Position numbers and translations under genes: made by a program
Shown here: one piece after another, positions 9,540 to 21,700 of the stretch
Numbering within the stretch: position 1 is the stretch's first letter
Layout of the letters: the number at the start of each line of letters is the position of its first letter
Origin: Phoebastria nigripes
Taxonomy: Eukaryota; Chordata; Aves; Procellariiformes; Diomedeidae
Reading direction: 5' to 3'
Assembly (NCBI GenBank): GCA_035582835.1
Contig: JAYKAV010003266.1
Coordinates: forward strand, 2,351,783 to 2,415,782
DNA length: 64,000 nucleotides
The notes under the pieces: generated by a model
Told to the model about the DNA's origin: nothing
The model's database searches: none
Seen by the model: only the letters and a program-made list of their open reading frames with translations

Positions 9540-12500
9540 TTGTACTGGTACACGTGTATTAAAAAAAACGCATTGACTAGTATCTCTTACCCATTTCTTC
9601 TTTACTACCCATGTGCAAGAGAAAAAATCAAATAAAAACAAATATTTAACAGAAGATCCCAAAAGAAGTAAAAAAAAACAAAAAAAGAAAAAAAAGAACA
9701 GTAAAAGATTGAATGTAAATAGACAAAGTTCTGCTGAAACATTTTCATCAGAAAAATAAATACAGATAAATTAAATTTTTAAAAGCCTACTGACTCAGAA
9801 GCAGCAAGAGGTAACTGCGACTGAAAGCAGCAGATCCCAAAGTCTGATCACAAAAGAAAATGCTTTCCCTTAGAAATAGCATACTTCAAATACAAGTTTT
9901 GTTAGCACTGAAAATTAAGGTTATTAATGGAAAAAGTCCTTTCAGAGACACATTATAGGAATACAAGGAAATATAGACGAGTGCATAGAGCAAAAGGATA
10001 AAATCAGTATTTTACCTTGTTCTTTGATGTGGGTTCACCTGTCTCGCTGATGTCTGATCTGAAGAGATCCGAAGAACGTGTTTTTATCCAGGTATCGGGA
10101 GGAAATAACTCTTGGATTAACTTTTGGGATTTTTCTTGCTTTTCCCAGCACGTATTTCCCTTTGTAATTTACTGAATTAATGAGCTAGTGAATGGGACCA
10201 ACTCTCTCACCCACAGGTGTTTCCCTAACCTATGGAGGCGGGAAATCTTGGCATTGCCATACCATTTTTCAATTGGGAAGGACGCAGCGAAAAGGAGGGA
10301 CCATCATGGGGGTTACATCTCCAAAATGCCAAGCTCAGGGGCTCCCCCCGGCACGGAGCTGCGCTGCCAAGCCCCTCCTGGAGAGGGGCCGTTCCGGCTC
10401 CCGCGGAGGCATTGGGGTGCGGGAAGCCGAGCAGCATCACCCCCCCGGGTTGCCAGTGGTCCAAACCCCCCACGGTGGGAGGGTTTCTGGCAATAGGACA
10501 TGGCGTGCTAGTAAAAGTAGCGTGACTCAGAAAGTTGGCAAGACCTTTCTCCATCGCTGTCCTGGCACACAGGGCCTTCACCCGCCAGGTACGGAGGACC
10601 CTGCTCTCAGGCTTGCTCCTCAGGTGGGTGGACAATTATGTCCATCGGCACGTCCCTGGTATTTGGAGACCAGAGATGCCCAGGTATGAGAGGGCAGGGC
10701 TTTGGGATGACACAGCTCCCACCTCGGTGCCAGGAGAAGTCACTCGGTTTTCAGGAGCACGGGTGACTTAGGTGATCATTATGCACGGTCTAAAGCTACC
10801 ACCCTACAGAAGGACAAAAATTTCACTCAAACCTTTAAAAGTCCACCAGCCCAGTGGCAGCAGGGAAGTTTTATGCACAAGCAAAGACTTTGACTGCAAA
10901 GTCTATGATTACCCTGCTGCGAGCATTAGCTGCTGAGAAAAACTGATGCAGCCAAGGTCCTCGAGCAGACCAGGCACGTTCTCATACCGATGTTTCAGAT
11001 CCAGGCTGTCCCCAGGGAATCAGGGTTTGCCAGCTGGGGCATGCCATCACGTGAACGTGGCAGTACTGGTGCAAAACCCAGGCTGGTTCACCATGCTTTT
11101 GGCTCCGAGGCTAGTTTGGTTGTTTCTGTAACCCCTCTGGAATTAGCTAAATTAGTCTACAAACAAAAATGAGCAGTTAAAAAAACTTCTTGGACTACCT
11201 GTACCTAGTAGGGAAGGTCAGATGGACTTACAGGGCATGGAGGTGGCAAAGACGCCCCTCTAATCCCACAGCCAACCTCCGGAGCAGCCACGATGCTCTG
11301 GGTGAGAGCAGCAGCCTGAGCGTGTGCCTGTTGCAATGCAGGTATATCTTGTGAGCCACCGCCTGTGGGCCAGGGCTGTTATATAAAGTTTTGCTGGGTG
11401 AGTAATTTATTGATAACCAAGCTCAATCTTGAGCGTACATCCATCATCAGGGGAAGACTAGGCAAATAGATTTTATGCCCAGGCTAGTCATAGTATTGCA
11501 CACAGTATTGCTGAAACTACCCCAAATGCACCAAACATGCCTCCCTCACCCCTGTGCCTTCGCACTGTAAAACAGCCAAAAGGCAGGTCCAAATCTGTAG
11601 CAGGTTGCATTTGCCCTTGCTGAGGTGTTGGAGAGATCCTCAGCAGCCCATGGCTGATCATCTCTGCCTTCCTCCCCCAATTCCCAGCTGCTGCCTGTAA
11701 TTGCAGCAAAAGTTTCGCTTGGAGCAGAGGAAGCGGCACCAGCAGCGTTCCCAGGCAGCCCGGTGCACACCCAGCCTCGGTGAGGAAACGAGGGAAGATG
11801 CAACGAGTTCTTACTTAATTATGTAAATTGCAGATGAGAAGAAGGGATTTCTTCTTTTTTTCCTTTTGGTAACTGAACTGACGTTCAAGACAGGTCAGCC
11901 AAATGCCAGCAGGCAAGAAACAGTCATAGGTTAAAAATTCCCAGCCAGGCTGGCGGACGAAAGATGCTGGGGTGATTCAGGAACAGGAGTGAAATGTCGT
12001 ATTATCGGGGTCCGGGGCCTTGCTCCATTACAGACCTCTGCATGGTCCTGGGTGGGTGTCCCTTGGCCTCGCCGTCCTGTCACCGACCATTTCCAAGGCA
12101 GCGGCAATAGCATGACCCTTACCGCAAGGGCAAGGAGGAGAATAACCATGTCAGAGGGGGGGGAGATGATCCAGATAGTTAAAAATTAAAAATGAAAAAC
12201 TATGCCTGCAATGATGGCGATTGATTACCCCCAGTGCTGGACCCGGGGAAAGTCCGAAATCCTCGCTTTTCAGAGCAGGTGGGATGGCATCAGCAGAGAT
12301 CTCGGCGTGCGTTGGACCAAGTCCTGATTGAAGCAAATCACCCAGGCTTGGCTTTCTCCAGGCAGCCTGCCTAAGGGACGCTCTCATCTACCTGCCAGCT
12401 GCAGCAACATGAAAACATCCTCAATAAAACAGCAAGCCATTTCTCATATGCTCTGGGAAGGAAGAGGCAAAGGAGAAATAGGGATTTATGAAACACAGCA

Positions 12501-15500
12501 GCGTGACGATGCAGATGAGCTCAGATAGTAAAATGGGAACTGACTCCCCCAGGCGCTCTCAGAATAATTAAGCCTTTCGCGTACTGCAGCGCTGGGGAGC
12601 GCACTGGGAGCGAGGAAGTGGTCCTCTCCCCGGGAACCCTGCCAGGCAACGCCCAGCTAACGGGAGGGCTCCTCCCTTGGGATTTTATGGTAGGCATGTT
12701 GTGACAGGGCACCCTTAGTTAGGACCCAAATAACAAGCAAAGGCAGCACAGAGGGTTGTTAGCCAGCTATGACCATGCTAGGGAATTAAAAACTAAGCCC
12801 TGTGCATCATTAGCTTGTCATTTATACAAACTCCGACTGCTGCCAGGACCAATGCTCAGCCTCACCCTGCCATGCAGACGGCCGCATTCGCAGCACTGCA
12901 GAGCTGGCATCACTGCTATGGTCATGGAAACACCTCAATAACAGCAGAAAGCACCAGACTGCTGCAGACAAATGGCTTGTTGAAATGACTGATGAAGCAG
13001 ACGTTCCTGGAGAGCCCGGGAGCATGACAGGAGATGAGACAGCTACTCACCGATGGCCGGTTACGTCGGGGAAACTCAGCAGCAGCTCCCGGCCCGGCTC
13101 CAGCATTGTCGCTGGAGAGCCGTGCCCTGTGCACGCCGCTTACTGTGAGTTACAGCAGTCCTGCTCAGCGTGATCCACTGCTGACCTAACTCCACATTTA
13201 TGCACTTCAAATATCCAAAAGCTTTTGTTTTGTCCTAAAAAAGAATCTTAAAGAAAATAATCAAGCTGTTCTGATCTGCAGGAGCCATGCTGTCAAGAAC
13301 TGACCACAGGCACCGCTAACACTAGATTTCCAGTAAAGTGTTTCAGAGTCACAGGGTACCAGTTTCAATTGTGCATTTCAATGCAGTTTCATTCTATAAG
13401 AAGATCTGATAATACCTTACAGACCATTCTTGATTTGCCATTCTTTGTCATTACTCATATTTCACAGCAGCTTTAGGTACACCAGCATTTCAGATATGGA
13501 GCTGATAATGGTTTGTACGCAGATCCCCAGAACTAGACAATGTGAATGATAGACATGCCTCCAGTAATTTTAATAAAAGAAAAATCGAGACTTAATAACA
13601 AAGTCCAGCAACAGTATCTGAACTCAGGAACTCTTCCTGACATCCTTCAGGAAAAGATCTGCAAAAACCAACCTGGCCATCTGGAACAAAAATGCTCGTA
13701 GGATTTTACATCTCTCCTGGTAATACTGTAGCTCACCAAAACCTGTGCCAAAGGAACGTAATTCTGTTTCCACAGGCAGAAGAAAATGTTTCCACTTGGT
13801 TTTTATGCACTAGAGTAATTTCTTATGTACTTGCAGTGGTGTAAATTGTCAGACAGCCCTATCCTAATCATAGCTGGGTGCTAATGGGAAAATTGACTGC
13901 AGCAGTGGTGCTATGCTGCAGCTCTGACTAGTTCTCAGCGCCTTAAAAATCAGAGGTTTAATTCACAAGCAATCACCTGGCCCTCCAATCCAGAGCCCAT
14001 TTCAAATCTCGTTTGAACAAGTGCTAATCTGGCACAATCCTCTTGAAATGCAGGGATCCACACCAGCACCCAGATGGGTGTTACCCGCCCCGTCCTGACT
14101 CTTTCCGTTAGCTTCTGCACCAATGTGCTTTGCTCTTCGCGATGGAAACGTGCTCCGCAGCTGCCAGCGCCCTGTCCCAGCCTCCAAAAATCTGGCTACT
14201 CTTCTCCCTCTTAATTAGTGCAGTTCATTATCGACAGAAACCAGGGGCTGGTTACCTTGCAGGCTCGCCAGCCCTGCCGCTCGCTCAGCCCCAGCTCTGC
14301 AATGCTGCTGACAAAAGTAAAAAATTGTTTTTCTCGGTAAACTCAACAAATGACTCAGAAAAAACTCTGCAAGGAGTTATCGGCTGATAGGTGTGGTACA
14401 TTGTGTGCCCTCTTCTTGGTCACGTTTCTAACCATAACCACTTGAATAATTCTGAAAATCAAACATGGAGTACTGCCTTTTAGGGAGCGACAGGCTAAGC
14501 GCTAAGCATTCAGTGAAATGCAACTTTTATTCAGCCAAGCTCAAGAGATGTCCAAAGCCAAGGGAGCAAAACTTCAGGCTGTTTTCCAGGATTTCTTCCC
14601 AAGTGGCTGACGGTGCACGGGGCTCTCAGCAGCTTTAGGACCTCCCCTCATGGGCAGAGCAGCTCCTTTCCCAGCGCTGAGGGGCTTTGGGAGAGCCTGG
14701 GAGAGTGTCCCCAACTCCGAGATGATATCTGAATCATCCTGCTTTAGGGCATCGCCCACGACTGTCCCTCTGGGGCTGTTTCTGCCGTTTCTTGTTACCT
14801 ACAGCCCAGCCCAGGGTGTCCCCAGGTGCGTGTCTCATCAGAAAGGAGACAGAGCCACCTTCCCCGGGGAGCACCTCCCGTTGCTGTGGGTGGCCCTGGA
14901 CTCTCCCCGTCCTTGCTGGATGTCCTCGGCCAGGTTACAGTCAGCTCCCGGCTGCACAGGGCTGCACGTCACAGAAAATGACACTGCCTCAACCACCGCC
15001 TTCACGGAGCAGATGTGACACTCGTCTGCGTGACTCACCAATGGCAGTGCTGCCGCCAAGCCAGGATTTCACCCAAAGAGGGTAAAAAAAAAAAATGCAA
15101 AAAAGAGTGCTTTTTTTTCCCCCTCCCCTCTAAGATTCACCTTTGTGGAAGGGGAAAAGCGTGGTGGAGGATCTTGTACACTGACATATCTGTTCTGCAG
15201 AAAACCATTAATTTAGTCACCAGGGCGGGGGGTGTTGAAGGTTAGATACTTGCTTCCCCTGTTTTGATAAAATATGAACTCATATTTTGGTTATCACAAA
15301 TGGCATCTTCCCCAAAGGGAAATGCATATTGCAGGTCTTTACAGTTTAATAATACAGCTAAAGAGCAGCTCCTGCTAGCTTTTCTTCAACTGTCCATCAC
15401 TTGGGTTTCAGCAGCCACCTCTGTGCCCAAGGATTCCTCTGCCTGCAAAGCCCGAGCGTGCAAAGCGCATGTTCGGAAAGTCACAAGCCCAGCCAAAGTG

Positions 15501-18452
15501 CTGCTGTGCTCAAAATCAGGCAAGTGCACGAGCTGTGTGTGATGCTACGGACCAGCCCAGGGGAGTTCAACACATTCCTGCTAACGTCAGGAACCGGCTG
15601 GAAAATCAAACTCCTCTTGGGAAATTTTCACCCCAAAACTGCAACAGCTCAGGAGTTATCTGAAAGGTTTAGCACTCCCCCTGCTTGGGTACATGTCACT
15701 CTCTTGTGATCATTTCAGCAAGATTTCCCAGTCAGAGAGTGAATTTCGATGGTTTGGGTTTTTTCTTTTTCTTTTTTCCCCACCATGTTAAGGAAATTGG
15801 CTATTTCAGCAAAAATTGAGGTAAAGCAGCCTGAAAAGCACTGCCCTGCCATTGAAGATGAATAGAAGCGTCCATGAGAGAACAATGTAAAGCCCAATGC
15901 CCGTGCTGAGATTTGCACCGGTCTCCAAACGTGCATATATTTCAAAGACTCAAATCTGCCAATGAGATGAAACACAGGCTTAATGAATGAGGCTTTTTCA
16001 GTTTCCAGGAGGTTTCAGAAGCTTTTTGATGTGGGCATCTGACATATTAGCAATTGGGCTTCTCTAAGCAAATGGCGATGCCAATGTATAGAAAAAGAAA
16101 ATGCTGAGGTCCAGGCAAGATTTCGAGCTGCCTGAGAAGTGCTCTTGCTGGCCTGCAAGGCTGCGCGCTGCTGGGAGGACCAATATTTCGCAGAGAAATG
16201 AAACTTTCTTGAAAGGTCTTTCCGAGGGAGAGAGCTGTGATCAGTGAATATGAAAAATGACCTAAGCAAATCAAACTTCCATTTTCAAAACCCACAAGAA
16301 GCCCCCATGCACATCCTCCCGGCAGAATTTGTATTTGCTTACTATGCTTGCTTCTAATTTTAAACTTTTTTCTCTCTTGCAATTAGTGCTACAATCATAA
16401 TTTGCATTATCAGCCATCGTGATGCTTCCCTCGTTCCTGCTGTCCTGGGGGGCTCCCGTGGAGACCGGGTTATGCTGTTGACAGAGCAAGTTTACACCTT
16501 GGAAAGTGGGCATTCTAAAAGAGACATGAGACAGAGAACCAAAGAGGAGACAAAAATAAAATTAGCCAAAATTGGAGAAAATAGCTCATTCCAAGGATAG
16601 GGAATTTCCATAGTGAGCTGAAGCCTGTGGATGCTCCCACGACTCACAGAAGAGCTTGTGCAGGCAGTTCTGGGGTGCTGTTCCCCACCAACGGCCTCTT
16701 CTTTGGAAAAGGCTCATTAATGTTTAGAAAACCAAAGCTGAAGTTCTTTCCTTTGAAAATTCAAATGCACAGTCACAGAAAATGGCATCAGTTATCAGGC
16801 GCTGTCTGCAGCACATAGAGATTTAAAAAGAAAAAGAATCGCACAGAATAGAACAATAGCACGTGCGCAGAGTTACCAGGGCTAATCATCTGCACTCCCA
16901 GAGAAGCAATAGCAGACCAAAGACTTTAAGATACACCAGGCACAGCTAGCAAGGTCACTGCTAGGCAGAGGGGCTGTTTCTTGTTGAAATATCAAACCAC
17001 CCCCACTTCCTCCTCCAAAGCTTCAGACAGAGCTTTGAATGGCGTGGCTTTTCAAATAGTCACAGTGATGCCCAGGAGAGAAGAGACACATCCATCACAT
17101 ACGCTGCTGCTGTCGCTGCCACCGAGACCGACGCCGCCAGCAGCGCCGACACCGCCGGGGCTGGCACCGGGCTCCGGGCAGCGGCACGGCAGACGCCAGA
17201 CCATGGTCTGCTGAAATGCATGTACCTATCAGCCAGCTCTCGTGTTCCTCCCGTCCTTATTTTTGGAAGAACTAAAAACTGATGTGATAGCAAAAGTCAC
17301 TCAGGGCATATTTTAGAAAACTGAGCTTGGCCTGGCATTTGAGCAAGCGATCGAACCGGCTGCCCCACACAGCGCCTGGGTTTGCCCAGGAGGGTGAAAT
17401 GTGCTGATGGTGCAGGCAATAAATGATGCTTAATAGAGGAGAAACTGAGTGCTCGCTGCTATCAGCTCAATTTTTGAATTATCTGGGGAGCAAATGAATC
17501 ACTCCAATAGCCAGTCAGAGCTCTCAGATTTAGCTTTCACCAAAACTGAAACTTACGTTTCAGTAAGTTAGCTGTGGATTCTGTACATAACCCAGCTCTT
17601 AAACACAGGTTTCGGTTTTGGCTGGGTTGATATTGCCTTGAGTACATATTAACTCAGGACTTGACTCAGTCTCAATTTCACAACCGTGAGGGGCCAAAGC
17701 TGGTTTCGTTGGTGCTGGATGCATGTGAACCCCCGCAGAGGCACCCCGACGGCGGGCAGGAACGGGAGCTCTGCCTGCTCCAGCCCCAGCTCGAGGGCAG
17801 AGAGAGACGGGAGGGTAAGGACAGCAAAAAGAGCTCTTGCTGGCAAGTCACAGCCACTCGGCTTCCCTACTTCCTACTTTATTTGATAAGACACGTCCTG
17901 TGGAAATGAGAAAACACAGGCAAATCAGCACCGAATGCCCTGGCAGCAGGGATGAGGACAGGCCCACATTGGAAAGTCTCCTGTGCTGTTTTCCCACCTC
18001 CTGTTTGCACAAATCATTTAATCCGGGCTGGCAGACTGGCATCCCTCCCCACACTGGAGCGGCACAGATGTCCTCCCCTCCTCATGCAGAAAGCCGGGCT
18101 AACGAACAAAGCTATGGCTCAGCTAACGAGGAGCAACACAGAGCTCAGGCACGACAAACAGTGCCCCAAGCAAACGTCCTGGGGAGCAAAACCACCGGGG
18201 CACCAGAGGAGGGTTTAGGAGGTGAAAGCTGCCCCTGTGAGCTGTACCTGCAGGGAAAGAGCACGGTCTTCCCTGGACTGATCAGGATGATTTCTCCTTT
18301 GAGCTCTGCAGGGTGGCTTGAGGGGACGGAAGGGAAGAGCTTCTTGTTCAATTCAAGATGCTCTCCAGAAGGCGTGCGGGCAGAGCCACCGCTGCTGCGA
18401 ACACACCCTGCAACGGGGCCGTGCACAGCACCGGGTTTCCCACGGACGCAGT
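9540..18452. other. IL19-IL10 intergenic, first part; no gene seen
   Basis: About 8.9 kb between the IL19 promoter and a CR1. Open frames are short or overlapping chance frames. A GC-richer stretch at 10.2-10.8 kb produces several overlapping frames with no recognisable domain. No further cytokine exon (IL20/IL24) was recognised. Confidence 0.55.
17545..17569. repeat. Two overlapping inverted repeats
   Basis: Arms ACTGAAAC (17545-17552) and GTTTCAGT (17557-17564) form one perfect hairpin with a TTAC loop. Arms AACTTAC (17550-17556) and GTAAGTT (17563-17569) form a second with loop GTTTCA. They share bases, so they cannot form together. Confidence 0.8.
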
Positions 18453-18740
18453 TTCATAGAATCATTAAGGTTGGAAAAGACCTCTAAGATCATTGAGTCT
18501 GACCGTCAACCCAACACCTCCATGCCCACTAAACCATGTCCCTTAAAGTGCCATATTTACACGTCTTTTAAATACCTCCAGGGATGGTGACTCAACCACT
18601 TCCCTGGGCAGCCTGTTCCAATGCTTGACCACTCTTTCACTAAAGACATTTTTCTTAATATCCAAACTAAACCTGCCTTGGCGCAACTTGAGGCCATTTG
18701 CTCTCGTCCTATTGCTAGTTGCTTGGGAGAAGAGACCGAC
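18453..18740 (-). mobile_element. CR1 LINE, 5'-truncated copy 2
   Basis: The same CR1 3' segment as copy 1, about 288 bases, minus orientation. It starts CATAGAATCATTAAGG on the plus strand with only one copy of the tail unit and stops after the AGAGACCGAC segment. The residual ORF2 frame includes [20 protein letters not shown]. Confidence 0.92.
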
Positions 18741-21700
18741 AAGTTTTGGCCCTGGGACGAGCAGGAGCTGCCACACCGGCTGCCCCGGGGCTCCGCCAGC
18801 CCCTGAGGACACAACCCCCATTTGCAAGGTCCATACTGAGACCTGCATGTCCCAAAGCCCCAAAGGGTTTGTCCCACCCTGAGCCGACAGCAGCTTTGCA
18901 CAGTCCTTGGCGCCGGGAGAGCCGCCTCTTTCACCATCCATCGCCACCACCATTTGCTTCTAGGTATAAATCCTTGGAAAATCATGCTGCAAGGCAAGGT
19001 CAATTTTTCCAGAGGTTTATCCTGTTATCAACCCCCTGGTACGGCTCTGCCCCGACCCTGGCACACGTGGGGAGTGCCGGCTTGGCCACGGGACGTCAGC
19101 CTTCCCACCGCAGCCCGGGCAGACCGACGCAGGCAGGCTCAGCCCTCTGCTAACCAAAGCGTCCTCTGATCACGGTGGAAAACTGAAGACTCGGTCGCTT
19201 GCAGCACATTTCCCCGCTGCACAAAGCGACCGACAAAACCCCTTTTAGCCATAACTCTAAATCAGGGGCATTGCAAGGATTGCAGCTCTTACATTTGACT
19301 TTATATTTTCAGCAAACACGCTGCCAGCCTCTTCCGAGGAGCGGGTGATGAACTGCCAATCTCTCTGTTCCTGACAGGCAGGAGACAGCTAGCAGAGGAA
19401 GTTCGCTTCAGATCTTTTTTCTTCTTCTTCTTTCTTTTATTTTTCTTCTCTTTTTTAAACACCATTTTCAGTGAGAGGGGTTTTCCACCATTCAGATTCA
19501 CCTTCCACTTCCTAGTGACAGCCCTCAAAAGCTACATGGAGAGCAATAACCAAAAAGGGACTTCAGTGCCTGATCCTGTTACTGAAGTAACCTTCCTCAG
19601 ACTTGCATGAAAAGACAAATCCCGGGCAAATTGCCTAAGAAGCACAACGAGACCCGTGCTGAGCAGAAGCGGAGCAGACACCCCAGCTCCCGCGGAGGGA
19701 AGCAGGTCGTACCCCTGGGAGCAATGCAATTTCAGTAACAGCTTTTCAATTGCTGGACTCTACTGCTTTCATAAGTCAAGTTCACTTTTGCTTTGGGTCT
19801 CTGTAATTAAGATACCTCGCAGGAGAAACAGCCAGGTTATATCACCTGCTCTCTCTGTAAAAAAAAGAAAAAAAGAAGAAAAAACAGAAGGAGGATCTGA
19901 ACACACGGAGGTTGAAAGTTATAAAGAAAATACTTAAAACCCTCTGAAACCTCTGAAAAGCACATCTGATGGATCATTTTTTAATCAAAAAATCTCTGCT
20001 TACGTAGGCGAGGTCAAGCTAGGATTATTCTTCCTCCCCCTATCCATGGCACAGCCAGACGCGCACCCTGTGCTGAGGCTGTCAATTAAAAATTCCTCAA
20101 CATAAAATAAACAAATTCAACAGAAAAAAAAACTTCTAGCAATTCTATTTTATTGCATTTTTCTCTGAAAGGGTAGCAGTGTCAGCAGCAGCCTTCGGGC
20201 TGATTATTCCGGGAATCCGCATCACAAAACTTGTTCCCTTTGCCCTGGCTTCTCAGAGGGGCCTCCAAAATGTCAGATTTGAATACAGCCTTGCATGGCC
20301 ATCATTATTTCTTTTCTGGTTGAGTATATCACCTGCTCAGAGCCCGGGCTTCAGCCTGTACGGAACGGCTCGCAGGGGAGTCCCAGGGGCCATGGCGTTA
20401 TTGCACTAATGATTTCAGAGTGGAAAGCCGCAGCGCGGGCGTGTGGGAAATCCCCCAGCAGCACCGGGGATGCTGCAGCATCCCTTGCGGCACCGGGGAT
20501 GACCCGCCGTCACGTGTGGCATCACCGGCCGCGGCACATGCTTTTCTGCATGTTGGAGGGTGGAAAAGAAAGCCCGGGATTTCTCAACCTGCAGCGTGAG
20601 CTGCTCTGCGCCGTACAAAAAACCACCCCAAAACTCCACTGCGTGAATGACCCAGCCTGATGTTTGGCTTCAGGCCGAGAGCCTGATGCTGCTGTGGAAA
20701 GTGAGTGAAGTTGCCTCCGTAATTCGCCCCGATGGTCATGTTACGCTTCCGAGCAGCTGGTTTGCATTATCTGATTTCTCAAACCATGATAACTAGTTTC
20801 TGTCTTATGACCATTCATAACTATAAATAGTTTGTATTTGTATTATTGGTCAGGGTGTTGATGCTAAATCATGACAAAGACAATATTCTCCAGAAGATCC
20901 ACACACCCCAGTAATACCAAAACTAGAAAAAAGAAACTCATCAAAACAGCACTTGTGAAATGACCTGTTCAAGACAGGAGTTGCTCAAAATTGCCTCTGT
21001 AGGATGGTCAAAAAAAAAGGCAGTGCAAGAGGTATTTGGGTAAGTCAAGATGGACCATATATTTGACCAATTTTGCATACTTTTACCTTCTTGGCTTACC
21101 TGCAAACATACTGCGTTCTTCTGAGAAAACCTTGTTCATCCTCCCTGCTCGCTCGGAGCACACGCTCCCCACTCCCTGAAACACCAGTGCCGAGATCTCA
21201 TTGCTTTCTACAAGGACAGAAACAGGACACTGCTGTGAGCATCAGAAAATCCCCGCCAACACCTTGTTTCAGGAGAAAAGAAAAGAGAAGAAAGGTAATA
21301 ACACCCCTGTTTGTAACTGCTCCCCCGCGGAGCGGGAAATAGCCTCACGTGGACGAGGGCAGCATCATTCCCCTGGCAGATGGCCTGACGCCGCATCAAT
21401 GGGCTCGTTAGAAGACCCAGCGACGAGAGGGTATTGCAGCAGCACCGACCTCACCCACGACTCTGCACACCCCTCGCAGGGTGGCTTAAAATGGCGAAGT
21501 ACATGCAACCTGGGGAAAAAAGCACAGCTCGCTCTTCTAGGTTGGCAGAGGGCACCCTGAAATCCCAGGGCAGGATATTAAATAGGGGTGCTATTCTCTA
21601 CCTGCCTTAGAGGCTGCAGCAGACTTCCAAATATTGGGAGTTTTACGTATGCAATTTAAAAAGTGCAAATATTTCTCAGTTAAGTTAATCACCAAAACAC

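Noticed and set aside
10188..10771. Cluster of overlapping open frames upstream of IL19
   Set aside because: Frames are open on both strands at once, with no splice-consistent joining to IL19 and no cytokine motif; local GC richness explains them.
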